Origin: Rhodocyclaceae bacterium
GTDB taxonomy: Bacteria > Pseudomonadota > Gammaproteobacteria > Burkholderiales > Rhodocyclaceae
Direction: 5' to 3'
Length of the DNA: 5,377 nt
NCBI GenBank assembly: GCA_018262875.1
Contig: JADFDL010000133.1
Location: forward strand, 1-5,377
The translations under genes and the position numbers were made by a program. Below the pieces are notes generated by a model. It was not told the DNA's origin. It did not search any database and saw only the letters and a program-made list of their open reading frames with translations. Shown one piece after another: positions 1 through 3,636 of the stretch. Position 1 is the first letter of the stretch, and each line of letters begins with the position of its first letter.

Positions 1-221
1 ATTGCCTCTGGCCACTGCCGCTGGAACCGAATCAGCCGCTCTTGAGAAAAACCGAAGATCGCCGAGGCATACACCTTGTCGTAAGCCGGTTCAAACAAAT
101 CGCGCTCAATCTGTCGCGTCAGCGTCACGCTGTCACCCTGGGCGCGGTGCCAGTGGGCGAGCTTCATCAGCGCCAAGTTAGGCAGGGCGCCGTCAAGCTG
201 CGTCAGTCGAACGGAGGCCAT
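1..221 (-). CDS. N-terminus of phage-type radical-SAM-like protein (partial)
   Basis: This leftward gene runs off the left edge; the first 73 residues are visible. The start region (VRLTQLDGALPNLALMKLAHWH) and the later FEPAYDKVYASAIFGFS stretch resemble, from memory, N-termini of phage-encoded radical-SAM/B12-binding-like proteins, which begin with a Rossmann-like domain. The diagnostic CxxxCxxC iron-sulfur motif would lie outside the window, so the enzymatic call is unproven. I chose the ATG at 219-221 because AGAGGG (231-236) sits 9 bases upstream and the family usually begins near MRVRL. That ribosome binding site lies in the core box of attC site 1. An in-frame ATG at 282-284 overlaps the stop of the preceding gene by one base (TGATG) and would add 21 residues translated through the attC, so coupled initiation there is an alternative. 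It is the last visible gene of the leftward operon. Confidence 0.7.
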   Translation of the reverse strand, partial: MASVRLTQLDGALPNLALMKLAHWHRAQGDSVTLTRQIERDLFEPAYDKVYASAIFGFSQERLIRFQRQWPEA

Positions 222-232
222 CAGCGTCAGCC

Positions 233-320
233 CTCTAACCCGTCGTGCGAAGGGACGCTCCGCTATCAGCTTCGTTCTTTGCATCAGTCATCAGTCGCGC
301 CCCTCAATTCAGCGTTAGAG
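233..320 (+). other. attC-like recombination site 1
   Basis: The outer boxes are CTCTAAC (233-239) and GTTAGAG (314-320), exact inverted complements. Inside them, GTGCGAAGGG faces CCCCTCAATT, an imperfect pairing with surplus bases on the left arm. The right half (CAATTCAGCGTTAGAG) closely resembles the right halves of sites 2 and 4. The centre holds GGGACGC facing GCGCCCC and a tandem CATCAGT repeat. This is R''-L''-L'-R' attC architecture at a usual length of 88 bp. It spans the end of the 88-residue gene to its right and the start of the radical-SAM-like gene. Inner pairing is weaker than in site 2. Confidence 0.65.
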
Positions 321-550
321 CGCAAGAACTTGCGCACGTCGCCGAGTAGCGGTTTTGCGCTCATCAGCAACCCGGCTTCGTCCTCGCTCTCCGCTGCACT
401 TTCCAGATATGCCTCGACATACCGCAGGTTTTGTTCCAGTTCTTTTGCATGGGCGAGCACGCTTTTCAGCAATTGCCCAGTCTCGCGCTGCCCGACGTGT
501 GGGGCCATCTGCCGAATATGGGCTGTAGTGCGCTCTAACAAGTCGTTCAA
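284..550 (-). CDS. Small helical protein of unknown function, inside a cassette
   Basis: The protein has up to 88 residues, is probably all helical and is rich in Leu, Ala and Glu (LLKSVLAHAKELEQNLRYVEAYLESAAESEDEAG). I do not recognise the family. The longest form starts at TTG 548-550, inside the left inner box of attC site 2, with GGGAG six bases upstream. A form starting at ATG 506-508 (74 residues) lies wholly after the attC core box, as a cassette gene should, but lacks an obvious ribosome binding site. The C-terminus (RSNAELRGATDD) is translated from attC site 1, since TCTAAC encodes Ser-Asn. It is leftward, in line with the phage operon, and its stop touches an upstream in-frame ATG of the next gene. 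A role as an accessory phage protein is only inferred from position. Confidence 0.65.
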   Translation of the reverse strand: MNDLLERTTAHIRQMAPHVGQRETGQLLKSVLAHAKELEQNLRYVEAYLESAAESEDEAGLLMSAKPLLGDVRKFLRSNAELRGATDD

Positions 551-604
551 GGTTCGCTCCCTTCGGTCGCCGGACTGCCTTCGGCAGCCGCCTTAACTCC
601 AGCG
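315..604. mobile_element. Integron-type gene cassette B (290 bp)
   Basis: This segment lies between the predicted exchange points (G^TT) of attC sites 1 and 2. It opens with GTTAGAGCGCA (314-324), and the left arm of site 2 is the exact complement TGCGCTCTAAC (529-539), an 11-bp match. Cassettes show this because both boxes lie in one attC when the cassette is circular. It holds one leftward gene. That gene is antisense to the polarity suggested by the extra bases in the attC sites. Confidence 0.6.
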
Positions 605-610
605 TTAGAG
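533..610 (+). other. attC recombination site 2 (best match)
   Basis: This is the clearest site. CTCTAAC (533-539) and GTTAGAG (604-610) are exact complements. After a 5-base spacer, GTTCAAGG pairs with CCTTAAC if one C is bulged out; this extrahelical base marks attC polarity. A 6-base spacer separates the right inner box from the core. From memory, the left half TCTAACAAGTCGTTCAAG and right half CTTAACTCCAGCGTTAGA each differ by about one base from the aadA1-type attC of class 1 integrons. The centre contains a CTGCC-TTC-GGCAG hairpin. Polarity is that of a cassette whose gene would read rightward. Confidence 0.85.
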
Positions 611-658
611 GGCTTGGCCTGGTGGCAGCGCCAGCCGAAAAATAAATGCAAAAAGTTC

Positions 659-686
659 TTGCGTTCTTTTGTTTCGTGTGTATAAT
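659..686 (+). promoter_or_regulatory. Sigma70-type promoter of cassette C
   Basis: A consensus TATAAT (681-686) lies 16 bp downstream of TTGCGT (659-664) in a locally AT-rich stretch. Transcription would start near 693 and leave a leader of about 58 bases before the ATG at 751. The genes it serves face against the surrounding operon, so an internal promoter is needed. Confidence 0.6.
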
Positions 687-749
687 TCAACTCATGGGAT
701 GCAGATTGCTTCCCTTCCGCGCCTCGGGAGATCAGGGGTAGGAGTTGAA
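686..749. repeat. 8-bp inverted repeat flanking the cassette C leader
   Basis: TTCAACTC (686-693) overlaps the end of the -10 box, and its exact complement GAGTTGAA (742-749) overlaps the ribosome binding site region of the first gene. The left arm lies about at the transcription start, so an operator pair fits better than an RNA hairpin. The ribbon-helix-helix-like product encoded downstream is a candidate binder, by inference only. Confidence 0.3.
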
Positions 750-750
750 A

Positions 751-981
751 ATGACCAAGACCACCATCATCACCGGCCACGAAGCAGATGTCGCCGCCAT
801 CGAAAACGCCGACTGGACGGCCAAAGACCGCGCCCTGGCGAATCTCCGCGAAGCGGTGCGCATCCTTGAGGACGATGGCCCGTCTCTGCTCTCGCAGTTG
901 TACGGCACCACCGACGCGCAGGACTGGCACGAGACTTCCGCCCGCCAGTATATCGAGGCGGCTCTGAAAGACCTGTCCTGA
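751..981 (+). CDS. Acidic 76-residue cassette protein, unknown function
   Basis: The ATG at 751 has GGAG six bases upstream (741-744); a TTG at 745 is in frame but overlaps the spacer. The product is acidic and mostly helical (ADVAAIENADWTAKDRALANLREAVRILEDDGPSLLSQLYG), with no membrane segment or known catalytic motif. I do not recognise it. GC-rich third positions support real coding. The next gene follows 12 bases after the stop with a GAGGGGG ribosome binding site, so the two form an operon. A two-gene cassette with its own promoter and a DNA-binding second product recalls toxin-antitoxin modules, but no toxin fold can be identified. Confidence 0.8.
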   Translation: MTKTTIITGHEADVAAIENADWTAKDRALANLREAVRILEDDGPSLLSQLYGTTDAQDWHETSARQYIEAALKDLS

Positions 982-993
982 GAGGGGGCGGCC

Positions 994-1404
994 ATGACAC
1001 ATAACCAACGTGGCCGCCTTACCGTCACTCTTGGCGGTAACTGGCGCATATGGAGCAACACCATCCCGGTTGGTAGTCGGGCACTTGGCACCATCACCCG
1101 CGACATCGGCGACACCGGGGCGCTGGTACAGATCGAGGCAACCGGCATCTATGTCCAGGTCAACGCCGGGGTTGTCCGCACCTTGCCGCAGGCCAAGATT
1201 GCGGCGGCGGTAGAGACTGCCCGTGCCGGTGCGCATGGCGGGCCTGGGCGGGGGCAGGGCATCAAGGCAGCAGACGGCGCTACCGGCCTCAAGCGCGTCA
1301 ATGTCAGCCTCGACGAGGCGAGCATTGCCGCTGCCAAGGCGCTTGGCGATGGCGAGGTGTCGCTGGGTATCAGGCGCGCTCTGTCGCATCACAAATCCAT
1401 CTAA
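994..1404 (+). CDS. Cassette protein with C-terminal ribbon-helix-helix-like segment
   Basis: The protein has 136 residues. Residues 1-70 are beta-rich (LTVTLGGNWRIWSNTIPVG, then GTITRDIGDTGALVQIEATG), followed by a Gly/Ala-rich linker around residues 75-95. The C-terminus KRVNVSLDEASIAAAKALGD resembles a ribbon-helix-helix DNA-binding strand and first helix, as in CopG-type proteins. It starts after GAGGGGG (982-988). The TAA stop (1402-1404) lies inside the ATCTAAC core box of attC site 3, the usual place for a cassette gene to end. A DNA-binding, possibly autoregulatory role is inferred from the motif. The N-terminal domain is not recognised. Confidence 0.8.
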   Translation: MTHNQRGRLTVTLGGNWRIWSNTIPVGSRALGTITRDIGDTGALVQIEATGIYVQVNAGVVRTLPQAKIAAAVETARAGAHGGPGRGQGIKAADGATGLKRVNVSLDEASIAAAKALGDGEVSLGIRRALSHHKSI

Positions 1405-1458
1405 CTATCGTTTCCAGTTGGACGGGCCTCCGGCCCGCCCCTGAAGCATCAGTTAGGC
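1399..1458 (+). other. attC-like recombination site 3
   Basis: This is a 60-bp site. The core boxes are ATCTAAC (1399-1405) and GTTAGGC (1452-1458). TTTCCAG faces CTGAAGC and pairs if one C is bulged on the left arm, the same side as in site 2. The centre is a strong GC hairpin in which GGGC at 1424-1427 can pair with GCCC just downstream. The core boxes differ because, in an inserted array, each half descends from a different cassette. Rightward gene 994-1404 and leftward gene 1449-1709 both end inside it. Confidence 0.75.
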
Positions 1459-1709
1459 ATCGGCTGTAATTGGCTGCCGTTAATCTCAATAGCCGGTTCG
1501 CCTTTGCTTTTGTCTGGCAGTTTTCGCCATTTGCGTTTCTCATCCAGAGCCGTCGCGCATTCGGCGCTGCACACCACCAGTTCTTCATCCCACGGCCCGC
1601 AGTCGCCGGTTTTGTGCAAGATCAAACGGCTGCGCCATTCCGGCCCCCACGGCTCTTCTTTGCCGCAGTGGTCGCACTTCCACACATTCACAGTTTTCGC
1701 GTGTCCCAT
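1449..1709 (-). CDS. Small zinc-binding protein, unknown function, inside a cassette
   Basis: This 86-residue protein has a likely zinc site: CDHC at residues 12-15 and CSAEC at residues 47-51, with Cys37 between them. The middle is Trp-rich (EEPWGPEWRSRL) and the C-terminal half basic (DEKRKWRKLPDKSKG). Small zinc-ribbon proteins of this kind are common among phage early genes; the specific role is unknown. The ATG (1707-1709) directly follows the core box GTTAGGC read leftward, with GGAG eight bases upstream. The last residues (PMPN) and the stop come from attC site 3, since CCTAAC encodes Pro-Asn. It is placed exactly as a cassette gene would be if the array read leftward, and in line with the phage operon. 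Confidence 0.8.
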   Translation of the reverse strand: MGHAKTVNVWKCDHCGKEEPWGPEWRSRLILHKTGDCGPWDEELVVCSAECATALDEKRKWRKLPDKSKGEPAIEINGSQLQPMPN

Positions 1710-1769
1710 GCCTAACTCTCCATTCGTTCGGACTGTCCGCCTGCGGCGTCCAGCCGCACAATTTCAGCG
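1453..1769. mobile_element. Integron-type gene cassette D (317 bp)
   Basis: This segment lies between the exchange points of attC sites 3 and 4. AGTTAGGCAT (1451-1460) has its exact complement ATGCCTAACT at 1708-1717, a 10-bp match between the start of the segment and the left core box of the next site. It contains only the zinc-binding protein gene, which fills nearly all of it. The right end is a degenerate site, so the segment may no longer be mobile. Confidence 0.5.
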
Positions 1770-1775
1770 TTGATG
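1710..1775 (+). other. Degenerate attC-like site 4 at the phage/cassette boundary
   Basis: The left core box GCCTAAC (1710-1716) is intact. The right half CAATTTCAGCGTTGATG matches the right half of site 1, but the core box reads GTTGATG, as if one A were lost from GTTAGATG. The inner boxes ATTCGTTCGG and CCGCACAAT pair with a bulged C on the left arm and one mismatch. The centre has CGCC-TGC-GGCG and GGAC/GTCC pairings. It is the rightmost site; beyond it lies ordinary ATGA-linked phage operon. Confidence 0.5.
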
Positions 1776-1783
1776 TCGCTCAT
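1712..1783 (-). CDS. Possible 23-residue coupling ORF across attC site 4
   Basis: The ORF starts by an ATGA overlap with the stop of the preceding operon gene and ends with TAG two bases before the ATG of the zinc-binding protein gene. The peptide is about MSDINAEIVRLDAAGGQSER followed by three residues. It crosses the whole attC-like site and has no known domain. It could keep ribosomes on the message across the site, or be the rewritten tail of an older gene. It may equally be chance. Confidence 0.35.
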   Translation of the reverse strand: MSDINAEIVRLDAAGGQSERMES

Positions 1784-2010
1784 GCCTTGATCCTTTTCCA
1801 GGGCAGGTAGGGGTAATGGGCGTCGTTTAGCCGGTGCTGGTCATCGTGCACGTACCAGACCCCGGGATACAGGATGCTGTAGCGATCCGGGTCCGGCTCG
1901 AACAGGTCCACGCTGAACGGCGGGCAGTCATGGCAGCCGCTGTTTCGGTAGTCGCGCAGATACCAGCCGCGCTCGTTCGGCGTGCTGTTGCCGTCATTCC
2001 ACTTGGCCAT
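1780..2010 (-). CDS. Hypothetical phage operon protein, 76 residues
   Basis: The product is Trp/Tyr/Pro-rich, with WNDGNSTPNERGWYLRDYRNSG at the start and YPYLPWKRIKA at the end; residues 26-29 include a CHDC pair. The aromatic GWY...PW pattern resembles, from memory, short hypothetical proteins in phage early operons. No function is known to me. The ATG (2008-2010) has GGAG eight bases upstream, inside the 3' end of the preceding gene, which it overlaps by 17 bases. It is the last operon gene before the attC-like sites begin; its TGA overlaps the start of the small ORF spanning site 4. Confidence 0.75.
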   Translation of the reverse strand: MAKWNDGNSTPNERGWYLRDYRNSGCHDCPPFSVDLFEPDPDRYSILYPGVWYVHDDQHRLNDAHYPYLPWKRIKA

Positions 2011-2257
2011 GCTGGCTGCTCCGCTTGTTTAGCATCGCCTCCACCGCCGCTTCCAGTGCGTCCAACGAGGCGCGCATGTGGTCCTGGTGGGAAGGGTCCA
2101 ACACATGCCAACCGCCGGCCTTGTGGATGGAACTGAGCACGGCGACGGCGGCGCCAAGGAGTTCTGATTGCCGTAGCATCAGGCCGCGCAGGCGGGCGAT
2201 TTCGTGGGCGCAGGCGTCCAGGTCGCGGGTGATGGGGGAGGCGTCCAGGTCGGTCAC
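1994..2257 (-). CDS. Hypothetical helical phage protein, 87 residues
   Basis: It begins with GTG (2255-2257), which overlaps the previous gene's stop as GTGA, and has GGGAGG six bases upstream. The sequence predicts two long helices (DACAHEIARLRGLMLRQSELLG and HQDHMRASLDALEAAVEAML) separated by a loop around HKAGGWHVLDPS. The heptad-like Leu spacing is compatible with a coiled coil. No membrane segment or catalytic motif is seen, and I do not recognise the family. The overlap chain implies translation coupled to its neighbours. Confidence 0.75.
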   Translation of the reverse strand: MTDLDASPITRDLDACAHEIARLRGLMLRQSELLGAAVAVLSSIHKAGGWHVLDPSHQDHMRASLDALEAAVEAMLNKRSSQHGQVE

Positions 2258-2421
2258 AGGGCGCCTCCCACCATCAGGCCGGCGGCGAAGATGGCCAGGG
2301 CCAGCAAGGTATAGCCGACGATGCGGTCCGGGTCGGGCCGGTGGCTGTCGAACCGGCAGTCGTGGCCGAAGGCCTCGCGGCCGGAGCGGGGGAATTTCAG
2401 GGTGTAGTTCGATGGCATCAT
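2254..2421 (-). CDS. Small predicted membrane protein, 55 residues
   Basis: It starts at ATG 2419-2421, an ATGA overlap with the upstream gene's stop; a second ATG follows at once. The N-terminal part is polar (NYTLKFPRSGREAFGHDCRFD), then RPDPDRIVGYT leads into a C-terminal hydrophobic helix of about 18 residues (LLALAIFAAGLMVGGAL). The basic segment before the helix suggests a C-terminally anchored protein with a cytoplasmic N-terminus. The stop overlaps the next gene's GTG. Both ends sit in 4-base overlaps and the third codon positions are GC-rich, so this is a convincing gene despite its size. Confidence 0.75.
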   Translation of the reverse strand: MMPSNYTLKFPRSGREAFGHDCRFDSHRPDPDRIVGYTLLALAIFAAGLMVGGAL

Positions 2422-2600
2422 GGCTGTTTCCTCAGCATGTGAGCGGCGTCGAGCACGCGGCGCATGTCCTCGATGGTGATGACCAGGTCGGCTTCCTTGT
2501 CGAAGTGGCCGGACTCGCCGTTGATCCAGATCAGCATGTCGCCGTTGACAAGCTGGATGGTGTGTTCGTCCAGCTCAAAGGTGATGACGGCGATGCTCAT
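2418..2600 (-). CDS. Hypothetical phage operon protein, 60 residues
   Basis: It starts at ATG 2598-2600 by ATGA overlap with the upstream stop and ends by ATGA overlap with the downstream start. The N-terminal two thirds is beta-rich (MSIAVITFELDEHTIQLVNG, DMLIWING), followed by a short helix (IEDMRRVLDAAHMLRKQP). It is acidic, soluble and without cysteines. I do not recognise the fold or function. The double overlap places it firmly in the leftward operon. Confidence 0.75.
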   Translation of the reverse strand: MSIAVITFELDEHTIQLVNGDMLIWINGESGHFDKEADLVITIEDMRRVLDAAHMLRKQP

Positions 2601-2800
2601 TCCGAATACCTCCGCATCAGGCCCTTGATGTCCACCTGGTCGCCCAGGGGTTCGTCGGCCGGTGCTTCGATGATGGGGGTTTGCTCGCCGTCGTCATCGT
2701 CATCCTCCGGGCCATTGAGCCGGGCGATGAGGGCCAGGAAGGCGAGGGCGAGGAGCACGGCGGCGGAGAGGATCGCCAGGAAGGTTTCGACGTGCATCAT
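2597..2800 (-). CDS. Single-pass membrane protein with acidic tail, 67 residues
   Basis: Residues 6-28 form a strong hydrophobic helix (TFLAILSAAVLLALAFLALIARL). A run of five aspartates follows in GPEDDDDDGEQ, then a Pro/Glu-rich, probably disordered cytoplasmic tail ending IKGLMRRYSE. There is no cleavable signal peptide pattern, so it is likely anchored in the inner membrane. ATG 2798-2800 overlaps the upstream stop (ATGA). Function is unknown; two membrane proteins in the same early operon could act at the host envelope, which is inference. Confidence 0.75.
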   Translation of the reverse strand: MMHVETFLAILSAAVLLALAFLALIARLNGPEDDDDDGEQTPIIEAPADEPLGDQVDIKGLMRRYSE

Positions 2801-2982
2801 GCCGCCACCTTGGGCGCCAGGTCGCCGAGCTGGTGCGCCACCAGGGCGATGGCTTCGCAGCCGGTGCGGGCCAGGACGGTGATCTTGTGCCGGCGGCCGT
2901 TGAACACGGTGGTGATCTGGTAGCCATTGAGCGCGCCGCGCCGCTGGCCGGGGAGATATTTGCAGATGGTGAAGGCGTTCAT
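2797..2982 (-). CDS. Hypothetical phage operon protein, 61 residues
   Basis: This is a basic small protein: strands around YQITTVFNGRRHKITVLART are followed by a helix (CEAIALVAHQLGDLAPKVAA). The strand-helix pattern with a conserved-looking GCEA turn resembles small alpha/beta proteins seen in phage early operons, but no function can be assigned. It starts at ATG 2980-2982 and ends at 2797, with ATGA overlaps at both ends. Confidence 0.75.
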   Translation of the reverse strand: MNAFTICKYLPGQRRGALNGYQITTVFNGRRHKITVLARTGCEAIALVAHQLGDLAPKVAA

Positions 2983-3200
2983 GGTTGGCTCCGGGTGAGC
3001 AGGCAGAACTCGCCGGCCTTGAGTCGGGTCAGGACCAGGCGCTGCAGGGTGATGTTGAGCAGCGCCGGGGCGGCGAACAGGTTGCGCGGCAGGCGGCGCG
3101 GCGGCGCGGCCAGGGCGATGAGGGCTTCGGTGGGCACGCGCGCCAGGGCGGCGCGCTCGGCGTCGGTGATGCGGTGGGGGGTCATGCGGTGGGGGGTCAT
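2979..3200 (-). CDS. Hypothetical phage operon protein with duplicated start, 73 residues
   Basis: The first ten residues are a repeated pentapeptide (MTPHR MTPHR) produced by a perfect 15-bp tandem duplication. The remainder is hydrophobic and basic (DAERAALARVPTEALIALAA, then LLNITLQRLVLTRLKAGEF). The ATG at 3198-3200 keeps the ATGA overlap with the upstream gene and is preferred; the second ATG at 3183-3185 would give 68 residues. No known domain is seen. It ends by ATGA overlap with the next gene. Confidence 0.7.
   Translation of the reverse strand: MTPHRMTPHRITDAERAALARVPTEALIALAAPPRRLPRNLFAAPALLNITLQRLVLTRLKAGEFCLLTRSQP
3171..3200. repeat. Perfect 15-bp tandem duplication
   Basis: GCGGTGGGGGGTCAT occurs at 3171-3185 and again at 3186-3200. 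Read leftward, each copy encodes Met-Thr-Pro-His-Arg. The G-run suggests slippage or unequal exchange as origin. Because each copy carries ATGA, the duplication adds a second usable start codon to the gene. Confidence 0.9.
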
Positions 3201-3397
3201 GCGGCCCCCTTGTAGCTGGGGCAGCGCGTGCGGATGTCCATGACGAGGGCGTCGCGGAGGTGCATGTTGTGGGCGGTGTCGTTGCGCACCATGGCGGTGT
3301 GGATCGGGCCTTGCAGGCGGTTGCGCCAGTAGTCCGAGTCGAAATTCACGGCCAGGGTGACGGCGTCGCGCACGGTGTAGCAGATGGCGTTGAGCAT
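3197..3397 (-). CDS. Hypothetical phage operon protein, 66 residues
   Basis: The ATG (3395-3397) lies 10 bases after the upstream stop, with a GAGGGGG ribosome binding site about five bases away, so it can initiate independently. The product contains an amphipathic start (MLNAICYTVRDAVTLAVNFD), an aromatic patch (SDYWRNRL) and a His-rich centre (TAHNMHLRDALVMD). Cys6 and Cys59 are too few for a zinc site. I do not recognise it. It ends in an ATGA overlap and is the second gene from the leftward promoter. Confidence 0.75.
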   Translation of the reverse strand: MLNAICYTVRDAVTLAVNFDSDYWRNRLQGPIHTAMVRNDTAHNMHLRDALVMDIRTRCPSYKGAA

Positions 3398-3407
3398 GGC
3401 GGCCCCC

Positions 3408-3554
3408 TCAGTGCGTGCGGCGACGGGCTAGGACGTGGACCGCCAGCTTGACTGGCAGGCCCTGGCCGCGCAGGTATTGGGCGGCGAGGGTGATGTCGCT
3501 CTTGGCCATGGTGCGGGCCAGGCTGATGACGGTGGCGAGGCGTTGGTGTTTCAT
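3408..3554 (-). CDS. First gene of the leftward operon, 48-residue basic protein
   Basis: ATG 3552-3554 is preceded by GGGAG with a six-base spacer. The 48 residues (MKHQRLATVISLARTMAKSD, ITLAAQYLRGQGLPVKLAVH, then VLARRRTH) form two likely helices joined by a GQGLP turn. The same two-helix pattern occurs, from memory, in short uncharacterised phage proteins at the head of early operons. The strong basic charge is compatible with nucleic-acid binding, but there is no recognisable motif. As the promoter-proximal gene of the leftward transcript it would be expressed first. Confidence 0.7.
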   Translation of the reverse strand: MKHQRLATVISLARTMAKSDITLAAQYLRGQGLPVKLAVHVLARRRTH

Positions 3555-3571
3555 GATCGGCTCCCGGTGAT

Positions 3572-3586
3572 GGCGCGTTGTGCGCC
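3572..3586 (-). promoter_or_regulatory. Hairpin at the 5' end of the leftward mRNA
   Basis: GGCGC and GCGCC form a 5-bp GC stem around a 5-base loop. It would begin about three bases from the predicted transcription start (near 3589) and ends before the GGGAG ribosome binding site. A 5'-terminal stem may protect the long polycistronic message from decay; no regulatory role is shown. Confidence 0.4.
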
Positions 3587-3595
3587 GGTGTTTCC

Positions 3596-3624
3596 ACGAT
3601 AGGCATATACGCCAGTAGTGTCAA
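3596..3624 (-). promoter_or_regulatory. Leftward early promoter
   Basis: Read leftward: consensus TTGACA (3624-3619), a 17-bp spacer and TATCGT (3601-3596). Transcription should start near 3589, leaving a leader of about 35 bases before the ATG at 3554. The -35 box, spacer length and -10 box are identical to those of the rightward promoter, and both promoters carry palindromic operators at the same positions. Confidence 0.8.
3602..3613. promoter_or_regulatory. Operator in the spacer of the leftward promoter
   Basis: GGCATATACGCC is a near-perfect palindrome lying directly between the -35 and -10 boxes, abutting the latter. A bound dimer would block polymerase. It matches the operator in the rightward spacer at 11 of 12 positions when read on the other strand. 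Confidence 0.75.
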
Positions 3625-3636
3625 GGTGTATATGCC
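3625..3636. promoter_or_regulatory. Operator upstream of the leftward -35 box
   Basis: GGTGTATATGCC is a related palindrome starting directly beyond the TTGACA box and 23 bp from the spacer operator. A matching palindrome holds the same position at the rightward promoter. Confidence 0.7.

Larger units (their letters stand above)
605..1452 (+). mobile_element. Integron-type gene cassette C with own promoter and two genes
   Basis: This 848-bp segment lies between the predicted exchange points of attC sites 2 and 3. It begins GTTAGAGGG (604-612), and the core box of site 3 reads CCATCTAAC (1397-1405), complementary at 8 of 9 positions. It contains a promoter, two rightward genes and a stop codon inside the terminal attC core box. 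That is canonical cassette organisation in agreement with attC polarity. It is the only segment in the left part whose genes oppose the phage operon. Confidence 0.65.

Noticed and set aside
229..282. Short 18-codon leftward ORF inside attC site 1
   Set aside because: It has a plausible ribosome site but is very short, has no domain and competes with two better starts. Noted only as possible coupling.
42..596. Rightward ORF of 184 codons across the first two attC sites
   Set aside because: It is the mirror of two leftward genes with better composition. The translation is Ser/Arg/Cys-rich and has no ribosome site.
547..1392. Long leftward ORF (281 codons) ending in attC site 2
   Set aside because: It lies opposite two well-supported rightward genes with good ribosome sites. 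Its tail (SNAGVKAAAEG) is simply attC sequence read as codons, and the TTGA overlap with the next ORF seems accidental.
233..1775. CRISPR array or REP-type repeat family as an explanation for the repeated CTAAC/GTTAG motifs
   Set aside because: Spacing is irregular (290-850 bp), the repeats contain variable centres, and genes fill the intervals; complementarity of segment ends fits integron cassettes instead.
2025..2882. Rightward 285-codon ORF
   Set aside because: It is antisense to at least five overlap-coupled genes. Its Arg/Gly/Ser-rich translation is typical of a shadow frame in GC-rich DNA.
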